Origin: Mojavia pulchra JT2-VF2
GTDB lineage: Bacteria; Cyanobacteriota; Cyanobacteriia; Cyanobacteriales; Nostocaceae
Length of the DNA stretch: 64,000 nt
Direction: 5' to 3'
NCBI GenBank assembly: GCA_019359325.1
Contig: JAHHHN010000004.1
Coordinates: forward strand, 124,001-188,000
In this document: positions 17,527 to 26,427 of the stretch, piece after piece
How the letters are laid out: the number at the start of each line of letters is the position of its first letter
How positions within the stretch are numbered: the first letter of the stretch is position 1
Position numbers and translations under genes: made by a program
The notes under the pieces: model-generated
Told to the model about the DNA's origin: nothing
Databases searched by the model: none
The model's input: the letters and a program-made list of their open reading frames with translations, nothing else

Positions 17527-17745
17527 AGTCATTATTAAGGTAGTAAGGGCCAGAATTTTAGCTAGAGGAGCTAGTTGCAAGACTAGGATAACATTGACTA
17601 TGGTTAGTGTGTCCAAACAGTCTTAATTCTTGGAGTTTAAGAGATTTAGTTGAGTGTATCTGCAAGATGGGAAATGCACTCTAATAATACTTGCTCTGTG
17701 TTTCCCCCTGTCTGCAAACTTTGATATTGCGACTACTTTAAAAAT

Positions 17746-18594
17746 TTGAATTTAAAAGCACGATTACAAACTCACCTGACGGAAATAGCCAGAGAACGCG
17801 ATCCTTACATGGCAACAGCTGGGTATTTTTTTGTCCAAGAATACATCCGTCAGCAATTTGAACAATGGGGAAGTGTGGAAATCCACACCTTTCGAGTAGG
17901 GAGCAAAATCTGCAAGAATCTCATATTGAATTTGCCTTCTCAATTTAGAGGGCAAAAAAAAGATTTGCCACCAATTTTAATTGCTGCTCACTATGATGCT
18001 GTACCCGGAACACTAGGGGCTGATGATAATGCTACAGGTGTGGCAGTGTTGATAGAATTGGCTAAAAATTTCGCCACTGAACCCATGAGATATCCTTTAA
18101 GGCTGGTGGCTTTTGATATGGAAGAATATGGCCTACTGGGTAGTGCTGACTATGTAGCCTTGTTGCGTCAACAAAAGCAACCACTACGGTTAATGATGTC
18201 TCTAGAAATGTTGGGTTATAAGGATTCTCAGCCTAATTCCCAAAGTTACCCACCACCTCTAGAACGCTTTTACCCAAATCGTGGTGATTTTATTGCTTTA
18301 ATTGGTAATTGGCGGACAATACCTGACTTAATTAGAATTAGCCGTAGTATTCGCAATATTGGGGTAGCTAGTCAATGGTTACCAGTACCGAATCGAGGTT
18401 TGATAGTTCCTCAAACTAGGCTGAGTGATCATGCACCTTTTTGGGATGCAGGCTATCCAGCAATTATGGTGACAGATACGGCATTCTTGCGTAATCCCCA
18501 CTATCACAAACCTAGCGATACCATTGCTACTTTGGATTTAGATTTTCTGACTGGCGTATGTGAAGGATTGGAAATTGGTATTCGACGGTTATGA
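17746..18594 (+). CDS. M28-family zinc aminopeptidase
   Basis: 282-residue metallopeptidase of the aminopeptidase Y/S type. Co-catalytic zinc ligands appear in order: A-H-Y-D (about 80), G-A-D-D-N-A-T-G-V-A (Asp bridging), D-M-E-E-Y-G-L-L-G-S (catalytic Glu and ligand Glu), a later Asp in R-L-S-D-H-A-P-F-W and the final His in N-P-H-Y-H-K-P-S-D-T. No signal peptide, so probably cytoplasmic. The frame opens with TTG (17746) after an in-frame TGA at 17722 and has no early ATG. The 317-bp divergent gap with dnaK carries the candidate promoter. Confidence 0.85.
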   Translation: MNLKARLQTHLTEIARERDPYMATAGYFFVQEYIRQQFEQWGSVEIHTFRVGSKICKNLILNLPSQFRGQKKDLPPILIAAHYDAVPGTLGADDNATGVAVLIELAKNFATEPMRYPLRLVAFDMEEYGLLGSADYVALLRQQKQPLRLMMSLEMLGYKDSQPNSQSYPPPLERFYPNRGDFIALIGNWRTIPDLIRISRSIRNIGVASQWLPVPNRGLIVPQTRLSDHAPFWDAGYPAIMVTDTAFLRNPHYHKPSDTIATLDLDFLTGVCEGLEIGIRRL

Positions 18595-18625
18595 AATCGC
18601 AATTTATTATTTCTTATTTTCCTAC

Positions 18626-19558
18626 TTAACTGACACTAAAGTCTTCTGTGTTGTTCACATTATTGATATGCGATCGCACATTTGGACTCAGACTCATTAA
18701 ATCCTCAATATTGCGTTTCATTGTGTTGCAAATTGTATCAAGGGGTAAGTCATTAGCGTCATAGCCGAAAGGGTTTTCTATCTCTAAACCAATGGCTTCA
18801 ATGCCAAATAAAGTAAAACTTACTAAAGCAGCGATTACGCCTGTCCACCAACCAAGACTGTCTACCATTTGGAAAGGTAGCAAGAGACAATATAGAAATA
18901 GTAATTGCTTCAAATGAATAGCATAAGCAAGCGGCATAGGCGTTCTTAAAATCCGTTCGCAAATTCCTAAATTATCTACCAGATTATTCAATAACTCTTG
19001 CATAGATGTTAACTGATAGCTATTGAGGCAATTGCGGTTATATTGTCGTTGTAAATAATCTCCTATCCAAAAAGCTACTTCTATGGGAGGATTATTCATA
19101 ATTTTTAGTTCTAAATACATAGAAGACGGCATTAATTCTTGCAACTCACGATTTACAGGTTCACCCCGTAAATGCAATTTGGTAGCTACAGCAAAAGCAA
19201 CTAATAACCGTAAAGCTGCAATTTTATCTTTTCTATCTTCAGGGGAAATTTCATCAATAGTTACCCATATTTGTCGCGCCAAATTACGGACAGTATTTAC
19301 GATGGAACCCCAACTTTTTCTACCTTCCCAAAAGCGCTCATAAGCTGTATTTGTGCGAAAAACCAGCAGTAAACCTAAAACAATACTGGGAATAACGCTT
19401 CCTAAAATAGGTTGGGAAACAGGGAATTTAAAATAGTGAAGTATAGAAATAATAACACCGAAAATTCCACAACATAAAACATTTTTATAAATTGCTGCGA
19501 TTACCGAACCTTTAAGCTGTAAAACCATTGGAAACCATTGTTCTTTGCCAGCCTTCAT
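18626..19558 (-). CDS. Bestrophin-like anion channel
   Basis: 310 residues of the bestrophin/UPF0187 family. The N-terminal part has two membrane helices with the pore-lining pattern V-F-R-T-N-T-A-Y-E-R-F-W-E-G-R, followed by the cytoplasmic helical region and a second membrane pair (L-L-L-P-F-Q-M-V-D and T-G-V-I-A-A-L-V-S-F-T-L-F). The motif G-L-E-I-E-N-P-F-G near the end is a family hallmark. Cyanobacterial and plant relatives conduct chloride or bicarbonate and influence thylakoid ion balance; the substrate here is not determined. It converges with the M28 peptidase gene, separated by 31 bp. Confidence 0.9.
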   Translation of the reverse strand: MKAGKEQWFPMVLQLKGSVIAAIYKNVLCCGIFGVIISILHYFKFPVSQPILGSVIPSIVLGLLLVFRTNTAYERFWEGRKSWGSIVNTVRNLARQIWVTIDEISPEDRKDKIAALRLLVAFAVATKLHLRGEPVNRELQELMPSSMYLELKIMNNPPIEVAFWIGDYLQRQYNRNCLNSYQLTSMQELLNNLVDNLGICERILRTPMPLAYAIHLKQLLFLYCLLLPFQMVDSLGWWTGVIAALVSFTLFGIEAIGLEIENPFGYDANDLPLDTICNTMKRNIEDLMSLSPNVRSHINNVNNTEDFSVS

Positions 19559-19928
19559 GCAATTTACCTAAATAATCTGTGAATTTTCAGTCTGTTAATT
19601 TAAAAATAATAACTCTATTAGTAGCATAATTGGCAATGGTGATTATAGACGAAATTGTGTAAGTGGTGTAATGTTTGTCATGCAGCTTTGTGAGCTAATA
19701 AACAGGCTTAATTCAATTCAGTCGGAGGATGATCACCCCATCGCTGTTAGCGTGGATGGTATAGCGACACATTGCGATCGCAATCTCACTCTGTCCTTTT
19801 ATATACTTGCACACCCATTTCCAACTCACCCCACACTTCCTTTAACACTTTTTCTATCCCTTGACTGATTAATTACTCTTGCACCCTTAACATAATGGGC
19901 AGGTATAAAACAACAAGAAGGAACACCC
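19559..19928. other. Divergent intergenic region
   Basis: About 370 bases between the bestrophin gene and the DUF2945 gene. A plus-strand frame at 19671-19868 has no similarity or codon regularity worth reporting. A ribosome-binding site (AAGGAAC) precedes the DUF2945 ATG. TTGACT at 19861 and CATAAT at 19891 are too far apart (24 bp) for a standard promoter. Confidence 0.5.
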
Positions 19929-20144
19929 ATGACTGAAGATTTGAAGAAAGGTGACAAGGTGAAGTGGAATACAGCACAAGGTGAAACCACTGGTGAAGTA
20001 GAAAAAAAATTAACTTCACCTACAGAGATTAAAGGACATCATGTTGCCGCCTCAAAAGAGAATCCAGAGTACTTGGTGAAAAGCGACAAATCTGGCAAAG
20101 AAGCCGCCCATAAACCTGATGCTCTGGATAAAATTGAAGAGTAA
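19929..20144 (+). CDS. DUF2945 (HVA1/Tudor-like) small protein
   Basis: 71-residue hydrophilic protein with the DUF2945 pattern: G-D-K-V-K-W-N-T-A-Q-G-E-T-x-G-x-V-E, then H-x-V-x-A-S-K-E-N-P-x-Y-L-V-K-S-D-K-S-G-K-E-A-A-H-K-P-D-A-L. The fold is Tudor-like and related proteins accompany stress genes in bacteria and fungi. The ribosome-binding site AAGGAAC is good. It is followed after 9 bases by the DUF3140 gene; the two are often neighbours, suggesting a common stress role. Biochemical function unknown. Confidence 0.85.
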   Translation: MTEDLKKGDKVKWNTAQGETTGEVEKKLTSPTEIKGHHVAASKENPEYLVKSDKSGKEAAHKPDALDKIEE

Positions 20145-20153
20145 TATAACGTT

Positions 20154-20492
20154 ATGAGTAAAGATGTTAAATCAGTGATAGATGAGTTTCATTCCTCAGT
20201 TAATATGACACCAAAAGAATTAGAATCTTGGTTAAAAACAGAGGACTCTCTATCAGTTGGACAAAAAGAAGGTGATGACGAATCTATTGGGCATAAATCT
20301 GGTAAGCGAATCATCAATTTGTTGAATAAGAACAAAGATGACTACACCGATGATGATTTATCGCACATGAAAAAAGTTGTCAGCTACATCCATCGCCACT
20401 CAGCACAGCAGCCTCAAGGCGATGTTGAACATACGCGCTGGCGCTACTCGTTGATGAATTGGGGACACGATCCCCTAAAAGTTAATAGTTAA
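20154..20492 (+). CDS. DUF3140 protein
   Basis: 112 residues matching DUF3140: F-H-S-S-V-N-M-T-P-K-E-L-E-S-W-L-x-T-E-x-S-x-x-V-G, G-H-x-S-G-K-R-I-I, and the strongly conserved end M-K-K-V-V-S-Y-I-H-R-H-x-A-Q then R-W-R-Y-S-L-M-N-W-G-H-D-P. Charged, soluble, no catalytic motif. Likely co-transcribed with the DUF2945 gene. The family is small and uncharacterised; fungal and bacterial members have been linked to DNA-binding or stress proteins only by annotation. Confidence 0.85.
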   Translation: MSKDVKSVIDEFHSSVNMTPKELESWLKTEDSLSVGQKEGDDESIGHKSGKRIINLLNKNKDDYTDDDLSHMKKVVSYIHRHSAQQPQGDVEHTRWRYSLMNWGHDPLKVNS

Positions 20493-20495
20493 CAG

Positions 20496-20517
20496 TGAGG
20501 AGTTTTTTAACTTCTCA
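20496..20517. terminator. Hairpin between convergent genes
   Basis: A 9-bp stem with one G-T pair (TGAGGAGTT / AACTTCTCA) around a TTTT loop in the 39-bp gap between convergent DUF3140 and the next minus-strand gene. Probably a bidirectional terminator. Confidence 0.5.
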
Positions 20518-20531
20518 TTCGTAGCCATAAT

Positions 20532-20909
20532 TCAGCCAAACCAGTGAGACGGTTCCAAGCCAGGTTGAACTGTTTCACAAAGGTGATGGCTGATCCAATC
20601 TGACTTATCTTGAAAGATAGAGGAAATTCCTTGATGAATCAAATTTTGTAAATGTAGTTGCTGCTCCAAAGGGCCACGAGGTAATTTATAGTTGAGCAAG
20701 CACTCTTTATCAGCTTCAAAAAGCAGATTTTGTCCAGCAAACATCGTGTAATCAAGGCAGGGAATACGGTTGAGGACGAATGCAATTAATTCTTGGCGCA
20801 AGTCAGGAATTGCAAAGGCTTGTTGGTAAGGATGATATGGATATGTATCCAAAACACTTTCAATTTCTCCTAACACCGTTTGTTGTGTTAATTTGACTAC
20901 TGTTTTCAT
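20532..20909 (-). CDS. Cyanobacterial hypothetical protein
   Basis: 125 residues, family not recognised. The sequence is helical and soluble, with N-terminal V-L-G-E-I-E-S-V-L-D-T-Y-P, then Q-E-L-I-A-F-V-L-N-R-I-P-C-L-D-Y and a conserved-looking tail W-I-S-H-H-L. The first part resembles small antitoxin-like or late-competence helical proteins only superficially. It starts with ATG 12-13 bases downstream of a purine-rich site (AAAGGAGAT). Upstream is a 549-bp gene-free region. Confidence 0.65.
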   Translation of the reverse strand: MKTVVKLTQQTVLGEIESVLDTYPYHPYQQAFAIPDLRQELIAFVLNRIPCLDYTMFAGQNLLFEADKECLLNYKLPRGPLEQQLHLQNLIHQGISSIFQDKSDWISHHLCETVQPGLEPSHWFG

Positions 20910-21458
20910 AAATTGTTTATCTCCTTTTGTTATTCAGCTAATCAGCCATGCAGAGAAAGTTCACTTGCAGGCAATGTAGTTATGACAATCAGTTGGAATT
21001 GATTGAAGTGAAAGGATGCTCTAGCGCTGAATCTAAATTTTTAATTTGTACGACAATAAACATCAAGCTCTGCTGTTTTTAGTTAAGCCTGATATTTTTT
21101 CACAGTATAACCTCGGAAATCAGTATGTAAAGGTTTGGTAAAGTACTGATATTCTATCGATACGATGACAATTATTCCAAAATTATGTAATTTTGGTTAA
21201 AAACTACACAAAACGCATCATATAATATTAGGGATCAATTTTGCCGCTCGGAACTAAGATGAATTCTGGTTAAATCTTCAGGAAATTTGAATTGACAGTA
21301 TTGTTTACATTACTTATTAAAGTAACCACCAGCGATCGCCACCTCATTTGACAGTAAATATACTATCTAATGTAAAGAACTGATTGTTTAGTATGTAAAT
21401 TCACAGCCGTAATTATAGCAACCTACTATACTGGGCAATCAGCCTATGTCACACAAAT
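20910..21458. other. Gene-free region, 549 bp
   Basis: AT-rich leader region of the hypothetical gene at 20532-20909. It holds one HIP1 octamer near 21333. No open frame, terminator or repeat was recognised. Confidence 0.5.
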
Positions 21459-22559
21459 TTAAAGTATCAAAGAAGTTAAAAGATTATTAACATTCGGTAG
21501 CGGTAAATGCTGTAGATGATGATTAATTTCAACAGCAGCAGCTATTCCAGAAAGCATCGCACCTTCTATAAGATTGCCACCGCACCAATCACCGCAACAA
21601 ATTAAGGGTAAAGGAGTTGTAGTAGATAAAACAGCTTCGTACCAAAAAGTCTTAGGAAAGGCATAACGCCAGCGATGTACTTGCATCCACTCAGGATTTT
21701 CTAGCCAGGGAAGTACCAAAAGTTGGGCTGCACGCTGCAACATATACTGTCCAGCTGGTTGTAAATCTAGGGATTCTAGGTGAAGTTGAGCAAAATCAGC
21801 GCTACTTTGCACTACAAAATGTGGTTGCTGAGGATTGAGACGCTTACTGCTATCCAAACCAATCCATGCCAAGTCAGCATTATTTATAAAATTCAAAGCT
21901 TTCCATTGCGGTAATGGTTTGCACGTAGGTGCATATCCGGCAATTACACTGATAGAGGGATAAAATTCTATAGAACGCAGATTATCAAGAAAAACTGCAT
22001 CTAAAACCCTGTCACTCAAGGGTGCTAACAGTGCCAAAGCTTGGGGCGCGGGAATAGCGAAAACTAAAGTTTTAGCAGTTAATTCTTCATTACTAGATTC
22101 AAGATTGAGTCGCCAACTATTTTCGGGAGTTGGGGTAACGGCGATGACACGCTGATTCAGCAATATATCCAAACCTTGGGCGAGAAATTTAGCAACAGTA
22201 CTCATTCCCTGAGGTGCGACATATCGAGGGCTACGGCTTTGAGGTTGAGATATAGAAGCATCTGCTGTCAGTTCATAAACTGTATCCGTCCAGATTTCTA
22301 GTAGATGGCGATTGCGCGGAGCGCAGCGCCCTAAAGGGCGATCGCATAGTAACTCCACAAAACGTCCCAGCAATTCACCCTTGGGTTTGAGATAACAAGC
22401 CCCATGATCCGCGCAAGTTCCATGCAAGCGGCGTGTGGCAACTCTTCCCCCTAAACCGCGGGACTTTTCCACAACTAACACCGAATATCCCGCTTGGCTT
22501 AATTGCTGGGCGCAGGCTAAACCAGCCATGCCCGCACCAATTATTGCAACATCAATCAT
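21459..22559 (-). CDS. Renalase-like FAD-dependent amine oxidoreductase
   Basis: 366 residues. The N-terminal dinucleotide-binding motif I-G-A-G-M-A-G-L-A-C-A-Q-x-L and the flavin loop V-V-E-K-S-R-G-L-G-G-R-V-A-T-R-R with D-H-G-A resemble the renalase/NAD(P)/FAD oxidoreductase family. The FAD-contacting C-terminus reads C-C-G-D-W-C-G-G-N-L-I-E-G-A-M-L-S-G. Renalases oxidise aberrant forms of NAD(P)H; the substrate here is unproven. A HIP1-linked repeat (22308-22346) is inserted in frame and encodes R-P-L-G-R-C-A-P-R-N-R at about residue 75. Confidence 0.85.
   Translation of the reverse strand: MIDVAIIGAGMAGLACAQQLSQAGYSVLVVEKSRGLGGRVATRRLHGTCADHGACYLKPKGELLGRFVELLCDRPLGRCAPRNRHLLEIWTDTVYELTADASISQPQSRSPRYVAPQGMSTVAKFLAQGLDILLNQRVIAVTPTPENSWRLNLESSNEELTAKTLVFAIPAPQALALLAPLSDRVLDAVFLDNLRSIEFYPSISVIAGYAPTCKPLPQWKALNFINNADLAWIGLDSSKRLNPQQPHFVVQSSADFAQLHLESLDLQPAGQYMLQRAAQLLVLPWLENPEWMQVHRWRYAFPKTFWYEAVLSTTTPLPLICCGDWCGGNLIEGAMLSGIAAAVEINHHLQHLPLPNVNNLLTSLIL
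22308..22346 (-). repeat. HIP1-linked repeat inside the flavoprotein gene
   Basis: GC-rich palindrome-like block containing GCGCGGAGCGCAGCGC, CCCTAAAGGG and a HIP1 octamer. It is of the dispersed kind common between genes in Nostoc and contrasts with the surrounding coding sequence. Confidence 0.55.
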
Positions 22560-22567
22560 GAATTAAT

Positions 22568-22593
22568 AGTCCTTAGTCATTGGTCATTGGTTA
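22568..22593. repeat. TTGGTCA/TTAGTCA heptamer tract
   Basis: About three to four units of the heptamer (CCTTAGTCATTGGTCATTGG), an STRR2-type sequence, in the divergent gap between the flavoprotein and YaaW-like genes. Confidence 0.65.
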
Positions 22594-22686
22594 TTATCAA
22601 ATGACACAAGACAAAAGGACTACTCAATGACTGCTGAAAGCTAATAGTAGAATAAGGTACAGCAGCATGGAAGGGAGGAACGGAAA

Positions 22687-23529
22687 TTGGATGAACTGAG
22701 GGCGGCGTTAGAGATGGCAACCGAAGAAGAACTGCAAGACTTAACGGCAATTCTGTTTAGTCGTAAGTTCAATCCCTTAGACTATGTTCAGACACCTGAA
22801 CCGATTGAAGTCCAAAGCCAAGACCGCAAAGCTTGGCTAGATACACTGGAGAATCGTTTCCGCTTTTTGGCAGCAGATGGAATGACGGTTTTACGGGGAC
22901 GCACCAACCAAGTAACTTACCGACAAGCGCTAGTTCAAGTATGTAAGTATTTAAAAATTCCTTATTCTAGTCAGCTGGCAACGGTTGATTTAGAAGCAGA
23001 GGTATTTTTGCATCTATTAGGTCATGTGTGGAAAAAACTGCCAGAAGACGAGAAACAAAAGTTAACTGTGCGAGTGCAGCGTCAGTTGATCAAATCAGAA
23101 GGACAAGAACCGCTACCAATTTTATTGCAGCGCGATCCTTTAGGATTAATTTTCAAAGGCGGTAGTGCCTTGGCGGTCACTTCTGTAATCCAGCCATTTG
23201 TGCTTAAACAAATCGCCCGTCAATTTGCTATGCATTTTGCTACCTATCAAGTAGCCAAACAAACTGCCATTCAAGGTTCAGCAGTTGCTACAACTCAGTT
23301 TCAAAACTATATAGTGTTGCAAATGGCACGGCGGGGTATGACTATGAGTGCAGCTCGTTATGGCGCAGTTCGTAGTGTTTTTGCTTTTATTGGGCCAGTG
23401 ATGTGGACTTGGTTTTTTGCTGACTTGGGATGGAGAGCGATCGCCACTAACTACGGTAGAATCATTCCTACCATTTTTGCCTTAGCTCAAATTCGTCTCA
23501 CCCGTGCTGAATGTTGGGAGCCAGCTTGA
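22687..23529 (+). CDS. YaaW-like protein (DUF3944 / UCP chaperone-like)
   Basis: 280 residues resembling E. coli YaaW and cyanobacterial relatives. The N-terminal helix D-E-L-R-A-A-L-E-M-A-T-E-E-E-L-Q-D-L is the DUF3944-type start; a middle region Y-R-Q-A-L-V-Q-V-C-K-Y-L-K-I-P and a C-terminal hydrophobic part with G-P-V-M-W-T-W-F-F-A-D-L-G-W-R-A-I follow, ending in a likely membrane-associated segment. Function unknown. It starts at a TTG preceded by GGGAGGAACGG, a strong ribosome-binding site. Its 3' end overlaps the next gene by 19 bases. Confidence 0.75.
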   Translation: MDELRAALEMATEEELQDLTAILFSRKFNPLDYVQTPEPIEVQSQDRKAWLDTLENRFRFLAADGMTVLRGRTNQVTYRQALVQVCKYLKIPYSSQLATVDLEAEVFLHLLGHVWKKLPEDEKQKLTVRVQRQLIKSEGQEPLPILLQRDPLGLIFKGGSALAVTSVIQPFVLKQIARQFAMHFATYQVAKQTAIQGSAVATTQFQNYIVLQMARRGMTMSAARYGAVRSVFAFIGPVMWTWFFADLGWRAIATNYGRIIPTIFALAQIRLTRAECWEPA

Positions 23530-24968
23530 AAAAGGCTTATTACCATCCCAATTCTGCTTTGCAATTCCCTTGGAATTTAACTCAATGGGGGCTACTAGTC
23601 TTCCCATTGAGTCCCTTTTTAGGGGCTGTATGTATAGTTTTGGCATCTTTAATTACTTGGCAGCGACAATACCGCACCATTGTCCGCCGCCCCCTCAACT
23701 GGGGATTTGCGCTTCTTAGCGTATTACTCATAATTACAGCTGCGTTTGCCTATGACAAAACACCAGCTTTTATCGGTTTATTCAATTTCTTACCATACTT
23801 TATTGTTTTTGCTGGGCTTAGCGCCCTAATTCAGACAATTGCACAATTGCGTCAACTGGCTTGGATTTTGGTAATCGGTTCCGTACCAATAGTAATTCTA
23901 GGCTTGGGGCAATTATTTTTGGGCTGGAGTCTGAATTTTACGTTGTTGTGGGTTGTATTAGAGTGGGCGATCGCACCTGGAGGGCAACCACCAGGTCGCA
24001 TGGCTTCAATATTAATGCACGCCAACACTCTAGCTGCTTATCTAGTTATAGTTTTCATCCTCGGCTTAGGATTGTGGCTAGAACAATGGCAGTTAAGGAT
24101 GAGGACAATTTCCCAATCCCCAATCCCCAGTCCCCAATCCCCAATCCCCAGTCCCCAATCCCCAATCCCCAATCCCCAATCCCCAATCCCCAGCCCCCAA
24201 TCCCCAATCCCCAGTCCCCAATCCCTAATTCCTAATCCCCAATCCCCAATCCCCCTCCTCTTTCTGACCGTGACCGGAATTGCCAACTTCATTGCCCTGA
24301 TTTTTACTAACTCACGCAATGGATGGGCGATCGCAATTTTTGCTTGTTTAGCTTTTGCATTTTACCAAGGTTGGCGGATTCTTGTAGGCGGCGTTGCTAG
24401 TGTCGTTGCTACGGTGCTTTTGGCAGCTTTTGCTCCCTTACCTGTGGCGCAGTTTTTTCGTCAGTTCGTTCCTGCTTTCTTTTGGGCGCGGTTAAATGAT
24501 GATATGTATCCCGACAGACCAGTTGCCTTAATGCGAAAAACCCAGTGGGAGTTTGCCTGGTCTTTAACTCAGCAGCACCCTTGGACTGGTTGGGGTTTAC
24601 GCAACTTCACCGCACTCTACGAAGCCAAGATGCAAATTTCCTTAGGTCATCCCCACAACTTATTTTTGATGCTATCTGCTGAAACTGGTCTGCCGAGTAC
24701 TCTTTTGTTTTGTAGTTTAATCGCTTGGATTTTGACGACATCCATTCAACTACTACGAAACTCAAAATATAAATATATAGATCAAGAAGACAGATTGATA
24801 TTTTTTAGTTATATCGTGGTTCTGTTCGGTTGGTTGCTATTCAATACTGTTGATGTTACCTTATTCGATTTCCGGTTAAATACGCTTTCGTGGTTAATGT
24901 TATCTGCTGTTTGTGGAGTAGTGTATCGCAACAAACAACACTATAGGCTTCAAGCTAATTCAAAGTAG
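23511..24968 (+). CDS. O-antigen ligase (Wzy_C) family membrane protein
   Basis: 485-residue polytopic membrane protein with about 10-12 helices. The Wzy_C/O-antigen ligase signature is in the second half: F-T-N-S-R-N-G-W, then the periplasmic loop ending [17 protein letters not shown], whose His and Arg residues are typical of glycan ligases and polymerases. A loop at about residues 201-250 consists of seven copies of the heptapeptide S-P-I-P-[S/N]-P-Q encoded by the CCCCAAT/CCCCAGT heptamer, so the protein is about 50 residues longer than expected. It overlaps the YaaW-like gene by 19 bp. It may act in polysaccharide assembly, though it lies outside the main glycan locus. Confidence 0.85.
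   Translation: MLGASLKKAYYHPNSALQFPWNLTQWGLLVFPLSPFLGAVCIVLASLITWQRQYRTIVRRPLNWGFALLSVLLIITAAFAYDKTPAFIGLFNFLPYFIVFAGLSALIQTIAQLRQLAWILVIGSVPIVILGLGQLFLGWSLNFTLLWVVLEWAIAPGGQPPGRMASILMHANTLAAYLVIVFILGLGLWLEQWQLRMRTISQSPIPSPQSPIPSPQSPIPNPQSPIPSPQSPIPSPQSLIPNPQSPIPLLFLTVTGIANFIALIFTNSRNGWAIAIFACLAFAFYQGWRILVGGVASVVATVLLAAFAPLPVAQFFRQFVPAFFWARLNDDMYPDRPVALMRKTQWEFAWSLTQQHPWTGWGLRNFTALYEAKMQISLGHPHNLFLMLSAETGLPSTLLFCSLIAWILTTSIQLLRNSKYKYIDQEDRLIFFSYIVVLFGWLLFNTVDVTLFDFRLNTLSWLMLSAVCGVVYRNKQHYRLQANSK
24114..24256 (+). repeat. STRR1 heptamer array inside a coding sequence
   Basis: About 20 tandem CCCCAAT/CCCCAGT heptamers. Three heptamers make one 21-bp unit, so the array stays in frame and encodes S-P-I-P-[S/N]-P-Q repeats. 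The same heptamer lies between genes at 28428-28456. Confidence 0.9.
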
Positions 24969-25435
24969 TCAAGCAGAGAATTTTGGCATTTACAAAATAT
25001 ATAAATGACATTTTTTACGTGCATACACTGAAGTTATTTATATATTTTGGTTAATAAAATTACTGTATTCACGTCTGTGAGTGTGGTTAATTTCAAATTA
25101 GCCACTGTTGCTGATTGTTGGGAAGGTGTAAGGACAACCCTTCTGGGGTTTTCCTGCATTTTGGGCATCTCTTGCAGATGCCTTTTTTTATGTGTTGTTT
25201 TCGTCATTAACGCAAGTTTAAAAAATATTGCATTAAGGCTTCTTATCTGCAATCAAATTCTTTAGGGTTAGAAATGCTAACCTCTGTTTGATTTCTTGCT
25301 GACTTGATTAAAAAGTATTAGAATTTGCAAGCTAAACTTGTTGTAGACGGTCAAGTGCCTGAAATAAAACCACAGATAAACCACAGAAAAATCTGAGAGG
25401 GCGTCTTCCGCATACCCAATACCCAGTACCTAATC
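24969..25435. other. Intergenic region with two hairpins
   Basis: About 470 bases. It holds a hairpin AACCC-TTCT-GGGGTT (25135-25150), the terminator at 25163-25190, and an ACCACAG direct repeat near 25369 and 25381. No gene was seen. Confidence 0.5.
25163..25190 (+). terminator. Rho-independent terminator
   Basis: Stem GGCATCT / AGATGCC (25164-25170 with 25176-25182) with a 5-nt loop and seven T residues immediately after. It lies about 200 bp downstream of the ligase-like gene. Confidence 0.85.
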
Positions 25436-25786
25436 ATGGCAACTTGGCAATGTATAAAGCAATGTGGAGCCTGCTGTAATCTTGATCCAGCAGAGCGTCC
25501 AGACATAGAAGAGTATCTCTCAGCCGCAGAACTGGAAATTTATTTCAGTATGGTAGGCGAAGGGGGATGGTGTGTGAATTTTGACCATACCACACGAGAA
25601 TGCCGCATTTACCCGAATCGTCCTCGCTTCTGTCGGGTGGAAACTGAGATATTTCAGGATATGTATGGGATTGAGCCAGAAGATTTAGATGATTTTGCTA
25701 TTGATTGCTGTCGCCAACAGATAGAAGGAGTTTATGGCGATCGCAGTCTAGAAATGCTCCGCTTCGATAAAGCTGTTGGTCTGTAA
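25436..25786 (+). CDS. YkgJ-type cysteine-cluster protein
   Basis: 116 residues with the YkgJ/CxxCxxCC pattern: C-I-K-Q-C-G-A-C-C near the start, then C-V-N-F, C-R-I-Y-P-N-R-P-x-F-C-R-V-E and a late D-C-C-R-Q. Eight or so cysteines suggest a zinc or iron-sulfur site. In bacteria these proteins are annotated as putative zinc/iron-chelating; the exact role is unknown. The same fold appears in enzymes modifying flagellin or radical clusters. It stands alone on the plus strand, 160 bp before the first GDT1 half-gene. Confidence 0.85.
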   Translation: MATWQCIKQCGACCNLDPAERPDIEEYLSAAELEIYFSMVGEGGWCVNFDHTTRECRIYPNRPRFCRVETEIFQDMYGIEPEDLDDFAIDCCRQQIEGVYGDRSLEMLRFDKAVGL

Positions 25787-25947
25787 GATAACCCGATCTT
25801 CTTTCCCCTTGTCCTCTTCGATTAGGAGCGTTAGCCTGACAAGCATAAACTTGTCTAGTTCGGAATTGCAGTACTACTACAGTTGCAATCTATTACAACA
25901 ATCTGAGAAAATGAGAAAAATATGAAAACAACCTCGTCACAAAATTA

Positions 25948-26382
25948 TTGCCTGTGAAACTTGACTCTGCACCATTAAGCCTTTCTGACAAATACCAGAC
26001 TGAAAGCCAGCCAGAACCACAACACATCACCAGTATTAACTTAACTACTGCAACTATTGAGCCGATTCAGCCTGAAATTATTGATAGTCCTAAAAGGCAG
26101 CAATCAGTAGCGGTTGTTTTCGGTACTACTTTCGCCACCATTTTTTTAGCTGAAATTGGAGATAAGACTCAGTTATCTACCTTATTAATGAGTGCAGAAT
26201 CTCATGCACCTTGGATAGTATTTATGGGGTCTGGGGCTGCACTAATAACCACTAGCTTATTAGGCGTACTGTTAGGAAGTTGGATATCTAGCCGACTCAG
26301 CCCAAAAACCGTAGAAAAATCATCAGGAGTAATGTTATTGGTGATTTCCCTTCTGCTGTTTTGGGATGTATTTCACGGTTAA
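25948..26382 (+). CDS. GDT1/Mnx-type Mn(Ca) transporter, first half
   Basis: 144 residues. After a variable hydrophilic N-terminus of about 50 residues, three hydrophobic helices follow; the first contains the ion-binding signature E-I-G-D-K-T-Q-L. This is one of the two E-x-G-D-[K/R]-[T/S] halves of the UPF0016 family (TMEM165, Gdt1, Mnx), cation/proton exchangers that export manganese or load calcium. Usually both halves are in one chain of about 200 residues; here they are separate genes 45 bp apart. The start is uncertain: TTG at 25948 or GTG at 25954, both without a strong ribosome-binding site. Confidence 0.85.
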   Translation: MPVKLDSAPLSLSDKYQTESQPEPQHITSINLTTATIEPIQPEIIDSPKRQQSVAVVFGTTFATIFLAEIGDKTQLSTLLMSAESHAPWIVFMGSGAALITTSLLGVLLGSWISSRLSPKTVEKSSGVMLLVISLLLFWDVFHG

Positions 26383-26427
26383 GAGTCGTTTAATTGTTTT
26401 CTGTTTGTCCCCTCTCCCCTTAATCAC

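Noticed and set aside
19671-19868. 65-codon plus-strand frame
   Set aside because: No similarity, and it ends just inside a repeat-like, low-information stretch before the DUF2945 gene.
24038-24319. Antisense frame rich in G-D-W-G-L-G-I
   Set aside because: It is the reverse reading of the heptamer array inside the ligase gene.
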